64,000 bases of DNA from Clostridia bacterium (lineage in GTDB: Bacteria; Bacillota; Clostridia; Oscillospirales; Acutalibacteraceae), in assembly GCA_017410605.1 (NCBI GenBank), contig JAFQQN010000005.1, forward strand, positions 44,741 through 108,740. Reading direction: 5' to 3'. This document shows, in pieces, positions 32,552-42,042 of the stretch (within the stretch, counting starts at the first letter, position 1; each line of letters begins with the position of its first letter). Under the pieces are notes generated by a model. The model saw only the letters and a program-made list of their open reading frames with translations, was not told the origin of the DNA and searched no databases. A program made the translations under genes and the position numbers.

Positions 32552-33562
32552 TTAAAACTCCTCCCCTATATCCATAGTAGCGCGGGCATTCAAACCTGCA
32601 TTTGCTCTTCCTTTTTCGTAACAGGCCTGAACCCCAACCATTGCCGCATTATCGCCGCAATATTTTAGCTCGGGGAAGAAAAGTTCAATATTGTTTTCAT
32701 TTGCGGCCTGGGTCATTAAACGGCGAAGTTCACTGTTGGCCGAAACACCCCCTGCAACCACAACCTTTTTAAGGGCGGTTTCTTTTGCAAGGCCAATTGT
32801 AGAATTAACAAGCATTTGAGCAACACGCTGACGAAGGGTAGCCGCAAGAACAGGAACATCAACACTTAGACCTTTTTGTTCCCTGTTATGTATTAAATTA
32901 ACCACCGCCGTTTTGAGTCCCGAAAAGCTAAAATCATATTCACTGCCCTCAACCTTTGGAAAAGGCAATGGATATTCTTTAAAATCGGGCTTAGTAGCAA
33001 TTTTATCAAGGGTAACGCCTCCGGGGTAAGATAGGCCCATAGCTCTTGCGGCCTTATCAAAGCATTCTCCTGCTGCATCATCACGAGTTTTGGCTAAAAT
33101 TTCAAACTTCGTATAATCGGTCACCCTTGCAATAACGGTGTTCCCACCCGAAACCAAAAGGCACAAAAAGGGTGGTTTAAGCTCAGGTGCAGATATATAG
33201 TTAGCGGCCATATGAGCCCTTAAATGGTGCACCGGTATTAATGGCACATTAAGGCTCATAGCAAGTCCCTTTGCAAAATTAACTCCCACCAAAAGGGCAC
33301 CAATAAGACCGGGAGCCGCCGTAACAGCCACAGCACCAATATCATTTTTGGTTATTCCGGCGGTTTCAAGCGCCTTTTCTGTAAGGGCATAAATTGCTTC
33401 GCAATGCCGTCTTGAAGCAATTTCGGGAACAACACCGCCATAAAGCTTATGCTCCTCAACCTGACTTGCAATTTCATTTGCTAAAACTGTTCTGCCCTTG
33501 GTAATAGCCACAGCCGTTTCATCACAAGAGCTTTCAATTGCTAAAATATATTTCTCTTCCAT
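32552..33562 (-). CDS. tsaD: tRNA N6-adenosine threonylcarbamoyltransferase TsaD
   Basis: 336 residues. ASKHA ATPase fold with AIESSCDETAVAITKG, the metal-binding VHHLRAHMAANYISA, CLLVSGGNTVIARV, and the late motif VVAGGVSANSELRRLM. It transfers the threonylcarbamoyl group to A37 of ANN-decoding tRNAs. TsaB and TsaE are not in the window. Its ATG shares one base with the end of rimI. Confidence 0.97.
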   Translation of the reverse strand: MEEKYILAIESSCDETAVAITKGRTVLANEIASQVEEHKLYGGVVPEIASRRHCEAIYALTEKALETAGITKNDIGAVAVTAAPGLIGALLVGVNFAKGLAMSLNVPLIPVHHLRAHMAANYISAPELKPPFLCLLVSGGNTVIARVTDYTKFEILAKTRDDAAGECFDKAARAMGLSYPGGVTLDKIATKPDFKEYPLPFPKVEGSEYDFSFSGLKTAVVNLIHNREQKGLSVDVPVLAATLRQRVAQMLVNSTIGLAKETALKKVVVAGGVSANSELRRLMTQAANENNIELFFPELKYCGDNAAMVGVQACYEKGRANAGLNARATMDIGEEF

Positions 33563-33993
33563 TACTTAAAATACCTCGTCATAATAAGACCGTCTTCCCT
33601 TGGGTTAGAATAAAAATTTTTACGAAGACCCTCTGACACAAAACCAAACGATTCATAAAGCTTTATAGCCGGTAGGTTTGAGGGTCGCACCTCTAATGAT
33701 AAAAAAGCTAAATTACTATCATTAGAAAACTCAATAAGGGCCTCTAACAGCTTTTTACCAACGCCTTTTCGGCGGTGCAAAGGCATAACCCCTATATTTG
33801 TTACATAGCCTTCATCTAAAACAGTATACATTCCTGCATAACCTATGGGCTTGTTTTCTTCTTTAGCCAAAAAGAAAACCGTATTATCTGAAGAGCGAAT
33901 CTGCTCATCGGTCCAGGGAGTTTTAAAACAATGCTTTTCTATAACTGCAATATCTTTAGAATAAGCATTAATATCTTCAATTTTTAAAATCAA
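33562..33993 (-). CDS. rimI: GNAT acetyltransferase RimI
   Basis: 143 residues. GNAT fold with VTNIGVMPLHRRKGVGKKLL (acetyl-CoA pyrophosphate loop) and LEVRPSNLPAIKLYESFGFV, the usual RimI end. It acetylates a protein N-terminus, classically ribosomal S18, though it also occurs paired with tsaD/tsaB as here. It overlaps its neighbours by 1 and 4 bases. Confidence 0.92.
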   Translation of the reverse strand: MILKIEDINAYSKDIAVIEKHCFKTPWTDEQIRSSDNTVFFLAKEENKPIGYAGMYTVLDEGYVTNIGVMPLHRRKGVGKKLLEALIEFSNDSNLAFLSLEVRPSNLPAIKLYESFGFVSEGLRKNFYSNPREDGLIMTRYFK

Positions 33994-34418
33994 TTAAAAA
34001 CCCCCTCGTTTAAAAGAATATCTATTCCTTTTATTATTTCATTAAGACAATTTTCATAAACCTTGGCATCGCCTCCAAAGGGGTCGGGAATACCGTTTCC
34101 CAAAACAATAACCTTCTCTTCCGCTATTCCGGCTGAAAGTAAAGCCCCTTTGTGGATAAGGGTCATTACCACTATCAAATCTGCTTCAAAAGCCATATCT
34201 AATGTAAGAGGTTTTGAAAGAAAACTGCTAATATTAATTCCAATTTTCCTTAATGCTTCATTGGAATTTTCACTGATATTGCACTCACTTGCAGCAAGAC
34301 CTGCGCTATCAACCTGCCAACCTGTAATACCTTGCTCTTCTAATTTTTTCTTACAAACCGCCATTGCCATTGGGCTTCGGCAGGTGTTTCCTGTGCAAAC
34401 AAATATTACTTTTTTCAT
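33990..34418 (-). CDS. ywlE: Low-molecular-weight phosphatase, probable protein-arginine phosphatase YwlE type
   Basis: About 142 residues. The N-terminal P-loop VCTGNTCRSPMAMAV is CX5R with Thr after GN, as in the arginine phosphatase YwlE; tyrosine phosphatases of this fold usually have Ile there. The general acid region is LGNGIPDPFGGDAKVYENC (DPF). It would reverse McsB-type protein-arginine phosphorylation; no mcsB is in the window. The start at 34418 gives the standard length; the longer frame runs into polA. Confidence 0.88.
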   Translation of the reverse strand: MKKVIFVCTGNTCRSPMAMAVCKKKLEEQGITGWQVDSAGLAASECNISENSNEALRKIGINISSFLSKPLTLDMAFEADLIVVMTLIHKGALLSAGIAEEKVIVLGNGIPDPFGGDAKVYENCLNEIIKGIDILLNEGVFN

Positions 34419-34434
34419 ATGCTTTTTACCTTTA

Positions 34435-36990
34435 TTAACCTTTGGCATCAAACCAGTTTTTTGCCTTATGCACCTCAGCTATTAGGGGTACAGAAAGCTT
34501 TACTGCATTTTCCATTTCGTATTCAAGTATTTCTGCGGCCCTTGGTGCTATACTTTCCTCAGCCTCAACAATAAGCTCATCGTGAACCTGTAAAATTACC
34601 TTGGCATCTAGTCCGTTTTTAATAAAGCTTTCTCTTGTTTTTACCATTGCAAGTTTTATAATATCGGCCGCCGTTCCCTGAATGGGCATATTTCTTGCCA
34701 CGCGCTCACCAAAGGCTCTTAACATTCCGTTAGAGCTATTTATTTCAGGAAGATAACGTCTTCTACCAAACATTGTAGTAGAATAACCCTTTTCCTTGGC
34801 CTGTAAAACGGTGTTTTCCATATATTTTGAAATACCCGGATAGGTTGCGAAGTAATCGTCAATATATTTAGCCGCCTCAGCCCTGGAAACACCAATATCC
34901 TGAGCCAAAGAAAAGGCACCAATACCGTAAATTATACCAAAATTTACTGCCTTTGCGCTGCTTCTCATTTTGGGGGTCACAAGTAAAGGCGGCATATCAA
35001 ACACCTGTGAGGCAGTTTTTGTGTGAATATCTTCACCACTGTTAAAAGCATTTATCATAGCCTTATCACCTGCTATATGTGCCAATACTCTTAGTTCAAT
35101 TTGAGAATAGTCGGCATCTAAAAGCAGGTACCCCGGCTTTGCTATAAAGAATTTTCTAAGTTCTCTGCCCTCTTCTCTTCTTACGGGGATGTTTTGAAGA
35201 TTAGGCTCCAAAGAAGAAATTCTGCCGGTTCGGGTTTCGGTCTGATTAAAGGTAGAACGAACGCGACCGTCATTATCTACAGCCTTAACCAAGCCCTCGC
35301 AATAGGTAGAATTAAGCTTTGTAAGGGTTCTGTACTCTAAAATTTTGGGTATTATGGGGTGGTCGTTTTTCAGCTTTTCTAAAATTTCGGCTGTAGTAGA
35401 ATAGCCGGTTTTGGTCTTTTTACCGTGCCTTAACTCAAGCTTTTCAAACAATATTGAGCCTAACTGCTGAGGGGATTTAATATTAAAGGTTTCACCGGCA
35501 AGGTTATAAATTTCCCCCTCTAATGCCGTTATGCCCTTTTCGAGCCTGTTACCCATTTGTTTAACACCGTTAACATCAAGCAAAATTCCGTCTCTTTCCA
35601 TTTCGCTCAGCAATTTTGCCAAAGGCAGTTCTATTTCTTTTAAAAGCTGCTCCATATTATTTTCGGCAATTTTCTTTTCTAACACAGACCAAAGCTCAGC
35701 CGCCGCCGCAATCTTAACACATTCTTCGTCTTGGCTTTTGTCAACCCGCGGCATTGCCTTAAGATATTCTTCACAAAGACGAGAAATATCGTAAGAATTG
35801 GCCGAGGGCGAACATAAATATCCAGCCAAAGAAAGGTCAAAAGCAACCAGCTTAGGTTCATAAACCGAAGAAAGGGCTTTATATAACTGCTTACTGTCGG
35901 TTGAATTTATTAAAAGCCCCTCTTTTCGGAAAATAGCTGTAAGTTCAGTTCCGTTTTCGACAAGATTTGCCTTAGTTATAAAGTTTTCTGCCGAAAGGTA
36001 AACCTGATTGTCATTTATCATAACAGTCAACTTATTAAATTTCAGCTTTAAAAATTCCTGTAATGGTACCAGATTATATTTTGGTGTGTCTTGTTTTATC
36101 TCTGCAATATCCTCTGAAAAATTTTGAAGCTCCATTTTTTCCAAGAGCTTAAAAAATTCTAACCTTTTAAGCATTGAGGCTAAAAGGCTTTTGTCAACCT
36201 CGCCAAACCTATATTTTTCAAAATCAAGTAAAATTGGCACTTGGCGATAAATTGTTCCAAGCTTTCGGCTTAAAAAGGCACTTTCCTTTCCTGCTAAAAG
36301 CTTATTTTTTACCCCCTCTTTAATATCAAGATTTTCTAAATTTTCATAGATATTATCAATATTATCAAACCGTTGAATTAAATCGGTTGCTGTTTTTTCA
36401 CCTACACCTGCAACACCGGGAATATGGTCGCTCGAATCGCCCATAAGGGCTTTAAGCTCTATCATTTGTTTTGGGGTAAGCTTATATTTTTCGAAAAGGG
36501 TTTCTGGGGTGTACTCTACTATTTCGGGACCGCTCATTTTTGTGGTGGCGAGTAAAACCTTTGTGTGTTCAGATACAAGCTGAAGACTGTCGCGGTCGCC
36601 GGTGGAAATAACGCAAACATCATCTGTTTGTTCTGCCACAAGGCTAAGTGTTCCCAAAATATCGTCAGCCTCATAACCTTCAAGTTCAATACAGTGATAA
36701 CCAAGTAAACCAAGCAGTTCTTTTAAAACCGGAAACTGACTTGCAAGTTCTGGTGGCATTGGTTTTCTTCCCGCTTTATATTCGTCATACATTTTGTGGC
36801 GAAAGGTGGGTGCTTTAAGGTCGAAAGCAACAGCAACACCATCTGGCGCCTCTTTTTCAATAAGTTTATTCAAAATGTTAATAAAGCCATAAATAGCATT
36901 TGTGCATTGTCCCTCTTTAGTTGAGAGAAGACGAATACCATAAAAAGCACGGTTAGCTATACTGTTTCCATCAATGGCCAAAAGCTTCAT
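34435..36990 (-). CDS. polA: DNA polymerase I
   Basis: 851 residues. 5'-3' nuclease domain (KLLAIDGNSIANRAFYGIRL; VISTGDRDSLQLVSEHTKV; the helix-hairpin IPGVAGVGEKTATDLIQRF). The central 3'-5' exonuclease domain is reduced and lacks the acidic metal motifs, as in many Firmicutes. The polymerase domain keeps motif A LLLDADYSQIELRVLAHIAG, motif B SSAKAVNFGIIYGIGAFS and motif C ILQVHDELIVEA. It fills gaps and removes RNA primers. It heads the operon ending with the LacI-like gene. Confidence 0.98.
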   Translation of the reverse strand: MKLLAIDGNSIANRAFYGIRLLSTKEGQCTNAIYGFINILNKLIEKEAPDGVAVAFDLKAPTFRHKMYDEYKAGRKPMPPELASQFPVLKELLGLLGYHCIELEGYEADDILGTLSLVAEQTDDVCVISTGDRDSLQLVSEHTKVLLATTKMSGPEIVEYTPETLFEKYKLTPKQMIELKALMGDSSDHIPGVAGVGEKTATDLIQRFDNIDNIYENLENLDIKEGVKNKLLAGKESAFLSRKLGTIYRQVPILLDFEKYRFGEVDKSLLASMLKRLEFFKLLEKMELQNFSEDIAEIKQDTPKYNLVPLQEFLKLKFNKLTVMINDNQVYLSAENFITKANLVENGTELTAIFRKEGLLINSTDSKQLYKALSSVYEPKLVAFDLSLAGYLCSPSANSYDISRLCEEYLKAMPRVDKSQDEECVKIAAAAELWSVLEKKIAENNMEQLLKEIELPLAKLLSEMERDGILLDVNGVKQMGNRLEKGITALEGEIYNLAGETFNIKSPQQLGSILFEKLELRHGKKTKTGYSTTAEILEKLKNDHPIIPKILEYRTLTKLNSTYCEGLVKAVDNDGRVRSTFNQTETRTGRISSLEPNLQNIPVRREEGRELRKFFIAKPGYLLLDADYSQIELRVLAHIAGDKAMINAFNSGEDIHTKTASQVFDMPPLLVTPKMRSSAKAVNFGIIYGIGAFSLAQDIGVSRAEAAKYIDDYFATYPGISKYMENTVLQAKEKGYSTTMFGRRRYLPEINSSNGMLRAFGERVARNMPIQGTAADIIKLAMVKTRESFIKNGLDAKVILQVHDELIVEAEESIAPRAAEILEYEMENAVKLSVPLIAEVHKAKNWFDAKG

Positions 36991-37202
36991 TATATTTTCC
37001 TCCGTTATTTATATAACACATATTGTATTTATTTTAACACAAATTGATTTAAAAGTCACTAAAAAACGAAACTTTTTCGCAAATTGCAATAATTTTCATT
37101 AATATACCAAAAACTTACTAAAATTATTATGCATTCTATATGTAGAAATTTATATAAAAATGAAGTATAATATTAATAAATAGTGCATTAGGAGGTTTTT
37201 CA

Positions 37203-39221
37203 ATGTTAAAGTGCATTAAAAAAATTTGTTCACTGGTGATTGTGTCCGCAATTATTTTTGCTGTTTCATTACCGGCAAAAGCAGTAAATACTTCAGTCAA
37301 CGGAAAGGAATGTGTTTCCTCATATTCAATAAACCATGACCGTACTAAAAATTCTTCATCGCAGGAATTTAAATTTATAGTAAACGGTTCAGTTCTTTCA
37401 GCTGTTAATCTTCCCAATGACCAATCTTTTGATTATGGCTTTGGCGTTTTTGAACCTGTTACCCTTAACAGCAATACCGGAGAATACATTAAAACTACAG
37501 TTTCTTCGGGAATTTCATACTACCAAAGCAGTGGTGTAAGTGATTATACAGCCACCGACCCGAAATTCAACCTACAAAGCATTAATTATGTAACACCTCA
37601 ATATGTTATGGGTGAAGCAACCAAAGTTAAATCGGGGACTTATTTGTTTTCATTATGTACCTCAGATAGAAAAGACACAGAATCCTTTAATATTTCCGTA
37701 AGTTTTTTAATCGAGGTGGACAGTTCTCAAAACGTAGGTATAATTTTTAATTCAGAATTTTATAACATCAACCTTGAGAAAAAGGCAAATTTTGAAAACA
37801 ACTATAAAAAAGATTATTATAAAAATTACTATTCTTCTGTTCCTACCGACGGAAGCTCACTTACCGTAGCAGAAGAAGAATATGTTAAATCCTTGGCCGA
37901 ATATATCGTTAAGGATATTCCTGAAAACTCATCTAATATTAATTATCTCAAATCCAAGGCGGTTTATAATTGGCTTGCAGAAAACCTGTATTACGACTAT
38001 GATTTCTTCTACAATTCCAACGGACGACCCTCAGATACCGATGTGGTGAGAATTCTTCAAACAAAAAAAGCGGTTTGCGAAGGGTTTGCTGTTTGCTACA
38101 CTACCCTTTTAAATCAGCTTAACATTGAAAGCGCAGTGGTTTATGGCTTTGCCCCAGGTCAAGGCGGCAACGAAGAAAACTTTACTCCCGGAACAGACGA
38201 TGTTACTGCCGCAAACCACGCATGGAATGAGGTTAATATTGACGGCCAGTGGATTTTGGTAGACTCCACTTGGGGTTGCTCAAACTCTTACTATAACGGC
38301 AGATTTACTAAGGGCGCTCCCTCTTTCCTTTACTTTGACGCCCACATTCAAATGTTTTCTCAATCACTGCTTAGCTCCAACCCGGTAAGTCAAAACGCTC
38401 ACTGCACTGTTATGTATGACTCACCCCTAACCATTAATTCCAGTACACAAAGTTTTGAAGAGCTTTACTTTAAAATTCCACAGCTTAAGCCTCTGAAAAA
38501 CGGTGCAGCCTTTACAAAAGAAGCCCTAAATCTTCCCGATAAAATTACTAAAATAACCCCCACAGGCAGCACAGAGGTTGACGTTTTTTGGGACTTAAAA
38601 CGCGAACAAATAAACGTTTACTTCCCGGATGACTGCTACTACGACCCTAATATAAAAAACCGCTCACAATCTTTTGTAGTTTATGGTTTAGTTGACGATT
38701 GTTATATTGTAACTATAAGAGTAACTGTTTTAGCCCAAGAAACTTCTCCCAAGATGGTTGAGCGCCACGCACATATTATTGTTCTTGAACAGCTTGAAGG
38801 CTATGAATACCGTGTTAACGGCGGAGAATGGAAAGCTTCACCCTATTTTAAAGGTTTATTGCCCGACACCAATTACACCTTTGAGCAGCGTAAAATTTTT
38901 GAAACAGAAGACTTTGAAATAATTAAAGAGTATTGTTCGATTGAAAATAATATTTCCTCTGCTACCTTTACCACCGCCGACAGGACCGACTTTTTACCCG
39001 GTGATATTGACGATGATGGCACAGTTAATATGGACGATATTGTAGCCCTTGCAAAGCACCTATCATATTGGGATTCTGCATTTTGCGACTGCGCTTTAGA
39101 CCCAAACAACGACGGAGAGGAAACACTTTACGATGTGGTTTACCTAGCCCGTCATCTTTTGGGTTGGGAAGGCTATGAAAAGCTTTCTGAACAACCTTTC
39201 TGTAATTTTAAACACAAATAA
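37203..39221 (+). CDS. Secreted transglutaminase-like protein with C-terminal dockerin
   Basis: 672 residues. A signal peptide (ICSLVIVSAIIFAVSLPAKA) is followed by an unassigned N-terminal region to about 220. The transglutaminase core (about 225-390) has Cys in KAVCEGFAVCYTTLLNQLN, His in AANHAWNEVNIDGQW and Asp in VDSTWGCSNSYY, a complete Cys-His-Asp triad. A beta-rich part follows. Residues about 600-660 form a type I dockerin: DIDDDGTVNMDDIVALAKHL and DPNNDGEETLYDVVYLARHL, two calcium-binding repeats. It probably acts at the cell surface or in a cohesin-bound complex. GGAGG lies 8 bases before the ATG; the gene stands alone with its own terminator. Confidence 0.88.
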   Translation: MLKCIKKICSLVIVSAIIFAVSLPAKAVNTSVNGKECVSSYSINHDRTKNSSSQEFKFIVNGSVLSAVNLPNDQSFDYGFGVFEPVTLNSNTGEYIKTTVSSGISYYQSSGVSDYTATDPKFNLQSINYVTPQYVMGEATKVKSGTYLFSLCTSDRKDTESFNISVSFLIEVDSSQNVGIIFNSEFYNINLEKKANFENNYKKDYYKNYYSSVPTDGSSLTVAEEEYVKSLAEYIVKDIPENSSNINYLKSKAVYNWLAENLYYDYDFFYNSNGRPSDTDVVRILQTKKAVCEGFAVCYTTLLNQLNIESAVVYGFAPGQGGNEENFTPGTDDVTAANHAWNEVNIDGQWILVDSTWGCSNSYYNGRFTKGAPSFLYFDAHIQMFSQSLLSSNPVSQNAHCTVMYDSPLTINSSTQSFEELYFKIPQLKPLKNGAAFTKEALNLPDKITKITPTGSTEVDVFWDLKREQINVYFPDDCYYDPNIKNRSQSFVVYGLVDDCYIVTIRVTVLAQETSPKMVERHAHIIVLEQLEGYEYRVNGGEWKASPYFKGLLPDTNYTFEQRKIFETEDFEIIKEYCSIENNISSATFTTADRTDFLPGDIDDDGTVNMDDIVALAKHLSYWDSAFCDCALDPNNDGEETLYDVVYLARHLLGWEGYEKLSEQPFCNFKHK

Positions 39222-39226
39222 AAATA

Positions 39227-39262
39227 ACCGGTTTTCCGTAATTGGAAAACCGGTATTTTTTT
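39227..39262. terminator. Bidirectional terminator between dockerin gene and potD
   Basis: 11-bp stem ACCGGTTTTCC/GGAAAACCGGT, loop GTAATT, then a T-run on the plus strand and an A/T tract on the other side. Confidence 0.9.
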
Positions 39263-39284
39263 GACCTTTTTAATGAACAGTTTA

Positions 39285-40409
39285 TTATGCAAGTTTAACT
39301 GATTCCCACAAATATTCATAATATGTTCTTATATCTGAATCTACATCGTGAAAATACTGAACCTTAGGATAGACCTCAGGATAAAGATACTCATTCCCCT
39401 TTAGGGAATAATCATCGTTTTCTAAAACCGCAGTATTGGGTGTAGCATAATAAACATACTCAGCAATTTCAAGAGCAATATCCGGCTCTAAGAGGAAATT
39501 TATATAAAGCATAGCAGCTTCATAGTTTTGGCACCCCTTAGGAACGCAAACCGAATCTACAAAAATATTAGTACCCTCTTTAGGGTAAACAAATTCTAAA
39601 TCAGGGTTATTTTCTTGCATTAAAAGAAAATCACCGGCATAGTAGGGTGCTATTGCTGCTTCTCCGTCTTCCATTTTCTGAAAAATTTCGTCCATAACAT
39701 AAGACTGAAGAATTTTCTTCTGTTCTATAAGCTTATGGGCCGCTTTATCCCACTGAGTTTTATCGGTGGTGTTAAGGTCAAAGCCTAAAAACTGTTGAGA
39801 TATTGCAAAGGCATCTCTGGGATTATTAAAATTAAGTATATCGCCCTTATATTTTTCGTCCCACATAGTGCCCCAGCTATCCGGCTTTTGCTTTACGGTT
39901 TTAGTGTTATATATAAGCCCTACCATACCTACGCTATATGGAACCGAATACTCATTTTCAGGGTCAAAATATAAATTTTTGTATTGGGGGTCTATGTATT
40001 TATAATTGGATATGCGCGAAAAATCAAGTTTTTCAAGCATTTTTTCCTTATTCATTCTTTCTATCATATAGTCAGAAGGAATTATAATATCGTAAGATAC
40101 ACCGCCGCTTTTTAGCTTAGCATACATAGCCTCATTATTTTCATAGGTGGTATAGTTAACCTTAATTCCGGTAAGCTCTGAAAACTTTTTATTTATATCC
40201 ATAGAGCCTTCTGTACCGTCAGGTATATATTCGCCCCAATTGAAAACATTAAGAGTAGTCCCTGCAAGGCTTTTATTATATTCCCCCTCTAAAGAAAGCT
40301 CATAATCGGCTGAGGGAATATATTCTTCACAGTAACAACCGCAAAAAGACAATGCTACCAAAAAACACAAAAGCATAGCGAGAATTTTGTTAAAGCTTAA
40401 GATTTTCAA
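39285..40409 (-). CDS. potD: Spermidine/putrescine ABC transporter, substrate-binding lipoprotein
   Basis: 374 residues. The signal ends in a lipobox-like VALSFCGCYCEE, so it is a lipoprotein. Mature part LNVFNWGEYIPDG is the PotD hallmark; VNYTTYENNEAMYAKLKSGG, YDIIIPSDYMIERM, VPYSVGMVGLIYNTKTV and AMLYINFLLEPDIALE are also typical. It binds polyamine outside the membrane. A 4-base overlap with potC places it last in potABCD. Confidence 0.96.
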   Translation of the reverse strand: MKILSFNKILAMLLCFLVALSFCGCYCEEYIPSADYELSLEGEYNKSLAGTTLNVFNWGEYIPDGTEGSMDINKKFSELTGIKVNYTTYENNEAMYAKLKSGGVSYDIIIPSDYMIERMNKEKMLEKLDFSRISNYKYIDPQYKNLYFDPENEYSVPYSVGMVGLIYNTKTVKQKPDSWGTMWDEKYKGDILNFNNPRDAFAISQQFLGFDLNTTDKTQWDKAAHKLIEQKKILQSYVMDEIFQKMEDGEAAIAPYYAGDFLLMQENNPDLEFVYPKEGTNIFVDSVCVPKGCQNYEAAMLYINFLLEPDIALEIAEYVYYATPNTAVLENDDYSLKGNEYLYPEVYPKVQYFHDVDSDIRTYYEYLWESVKLA

Positions 40410-41215
40410 GCTTTTGCACCCTCCCTTCTTTTTTCGCTTCTGGCTTGAGCTACATTACTTAAAATAAGAAGCAATAAAACCGAAAGGAAAATAAGTGTTG
40501 AAAGGGCGTACATATCGGGAGTAACACGCCTTTTGGTCATAGAGAAAATTTTAATTGGCAGAGTTTGAAAATCCGGTCCGGTAGTAAAATAGCTTATAAC
40601 AAAATCGTCCAATGAAAGGGTAAAAGCCATCATAAGGCCGGAAAACACACCCGGCATAATTGAAGGCAAAATCACCTTAAAAAACGCCATAAAGGGTGTA
40701 CAACCCAAATCTTGCGCCGCCTCGGCTAAATGATGGTCGGTTTGTCTTAGCTTTGGAAGAACCGATAATATAACATAAGGTAGGTTAAAGGTTATATGGG
40801 CAATAAGCATAGTGCCAAAGCCTAAAGAATTTTTACTACCTACCATTTGTCCAACAAAAACGAAAAGCAACATAAGTGAAATACCCGTAACAATATCGGG
40901 GTTCATCATTGGAATATTAGTAACAGTCATAGCCGCTGTTTTTGCCCATTTTTTCTTCATAGAAAAAATACCAACAGCGCTTAATGTTCCAAGAACTGTT
41001 GCAACAAGCGAAGAGAGCACCGCCAACACAAGGGTGTTTTCAAGAGCCTCTATTGTAGAACTGTCATTCAATAGCTCGGCATACCACTTTAAAGAGAAAC
41101 CTCCGAAAACCGAGGTGCTTCTTGAGGCATTAAAGGAATACACAACCATAACCGCAATGGGGGCATACAAAAACACCATAACAAGAGCGGTATATATTCG
41201 GGAAATATGCTTCAT
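40406..41215 (-). CDS. potC: Spermidine/putrescine ABC transporter permease PotC
   Basis: 269 residues, about six membrane spans. The coupling EAA loop is HLAEAAQDLGCTPFMAFFKV, and the segment LSLDDFVISYFTTGPDFQTL is characteristic of PotC. ATGA overlaps with potB and potD show tight coupling. Confidence 0.96.
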   Translation of the reverse strand: MKHISRIYTALVMVFLYAPIAVMVVYSFNASRSTSVFGGFSLKWYAELLNDSSTIEALENTLVLAVLSSLVATVLGTLSAVGIFSMKKKWAKTAAMTVTNIPMMNPDIVTGISLMLLFVFVGQMVGSKNSLGFGTMLIAHITFNLPYVILSVLPKLRQTDHHLAEAAQDLGCTPFMAFFKVILPSIMPGVFSGLMMAFTLSLDDFVISYFTTGPDFQTLPIKIFSMTKRRVTPDMYALSTLIFLSVLLLLILSNVAQARSEKRREGAKA

Positions 41216-42042
41216 ATAAGAATACCTCCCTCTTCTGAATCGTCAAAGCGGTTCATAACCGCCAGGCTTATTAAAATTAAAACCATAAGCACAAGGGAAA
41301 TTGCCGCACCCAGGTTATAGTTATATGATGACTGAAACTGCATTTCTATAACGTCACCAATTAGCATTGTTTTTCCGCCGCCCAGCTTCTGAGAGATGTA
41401 AAAGGTGCTAACGCTAGGCACAAAAACCATAGTAATGCCCGAAATAATTCCCGGAACGGTCATAGGGAAAATAACCCTTCTTAGCCTTGAAATGGGTGAT
41501 GAACCTAAATCATCAGCTGCCTCTAAAAGAGATTTATCAATTTTAACCATAACGGTGTATATAGGAAGCACCATATAGGGCAGATAATTATACACCATAC
41601 CAAGCACAACTGCGCCGGGGGTGTTAATAAGCTGAACAGGCCCAATGCCTATTTTTGAAAGAAGCGTATTAATTATACCGGTTTTAGCCAATATAGTTAT
41701 CCAAGAATAGGTTCTTATAAGAAAATTCATCCACATTGGGAGCATAATAAGCATACTCATCATACGCTGTGCCCCAGCCTTCATATTAGACATAAAATAA
41801 GCCAATGGATAAGCAATTATAAGTGATATTACAGTAGCCTCGGCAGCATAAAGCAAAGACATACCAAAGGTTTTGGCATACCTTGAAAGGCCAGATATGT
41901 TATCTAAAGTAAAGGCACCGCTTTTATCTGTAAAGGCATAATAGGCTACCATTAAAAGGGGCACTATTATAAAAATAGCAGACCATACAATATAGGGTGC
42001 CGAAATTAGTTTTTGGGCAAAATCAGTTCGTTTTTTGTTCAA
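41212..42042 (-). CDS. potB: Spermidine/putrescine ABC transporter permease PotB
   Basis: 276 residues, six predicted membrane spans. [20 protein letters not shown] is the coupling loop facing PotA, and [19 protein letters not shown] is typical of PotB. It overlaps potA and potC by 4 bases each. Confidence 0.96.
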   Translation of the reverse strand: MNKKRTDFAQKLISAPYIVWSAIFIIVPLLMVAYYAFTDKSGAFTLDNISGLSRYAKTFGMSLLYAAEATVISLIIAYPLAYFMSNMKAGAQRMMSMLIMLPMWMNFLIRTYSWITILAKTGIINTLLSKIGIGPVQLINTPGAVVLGMVYNYLPYMVLPIYTVMVKIDKSLLEAADDLGSSPISRLRRVIFPMTVPGIISGITMVFVPSVSTFYISQKLGGGKTMLIGDVIEMQFQSSYNYNLGAAISLVLMVLILISLAVMNRFDDSEEGGILI

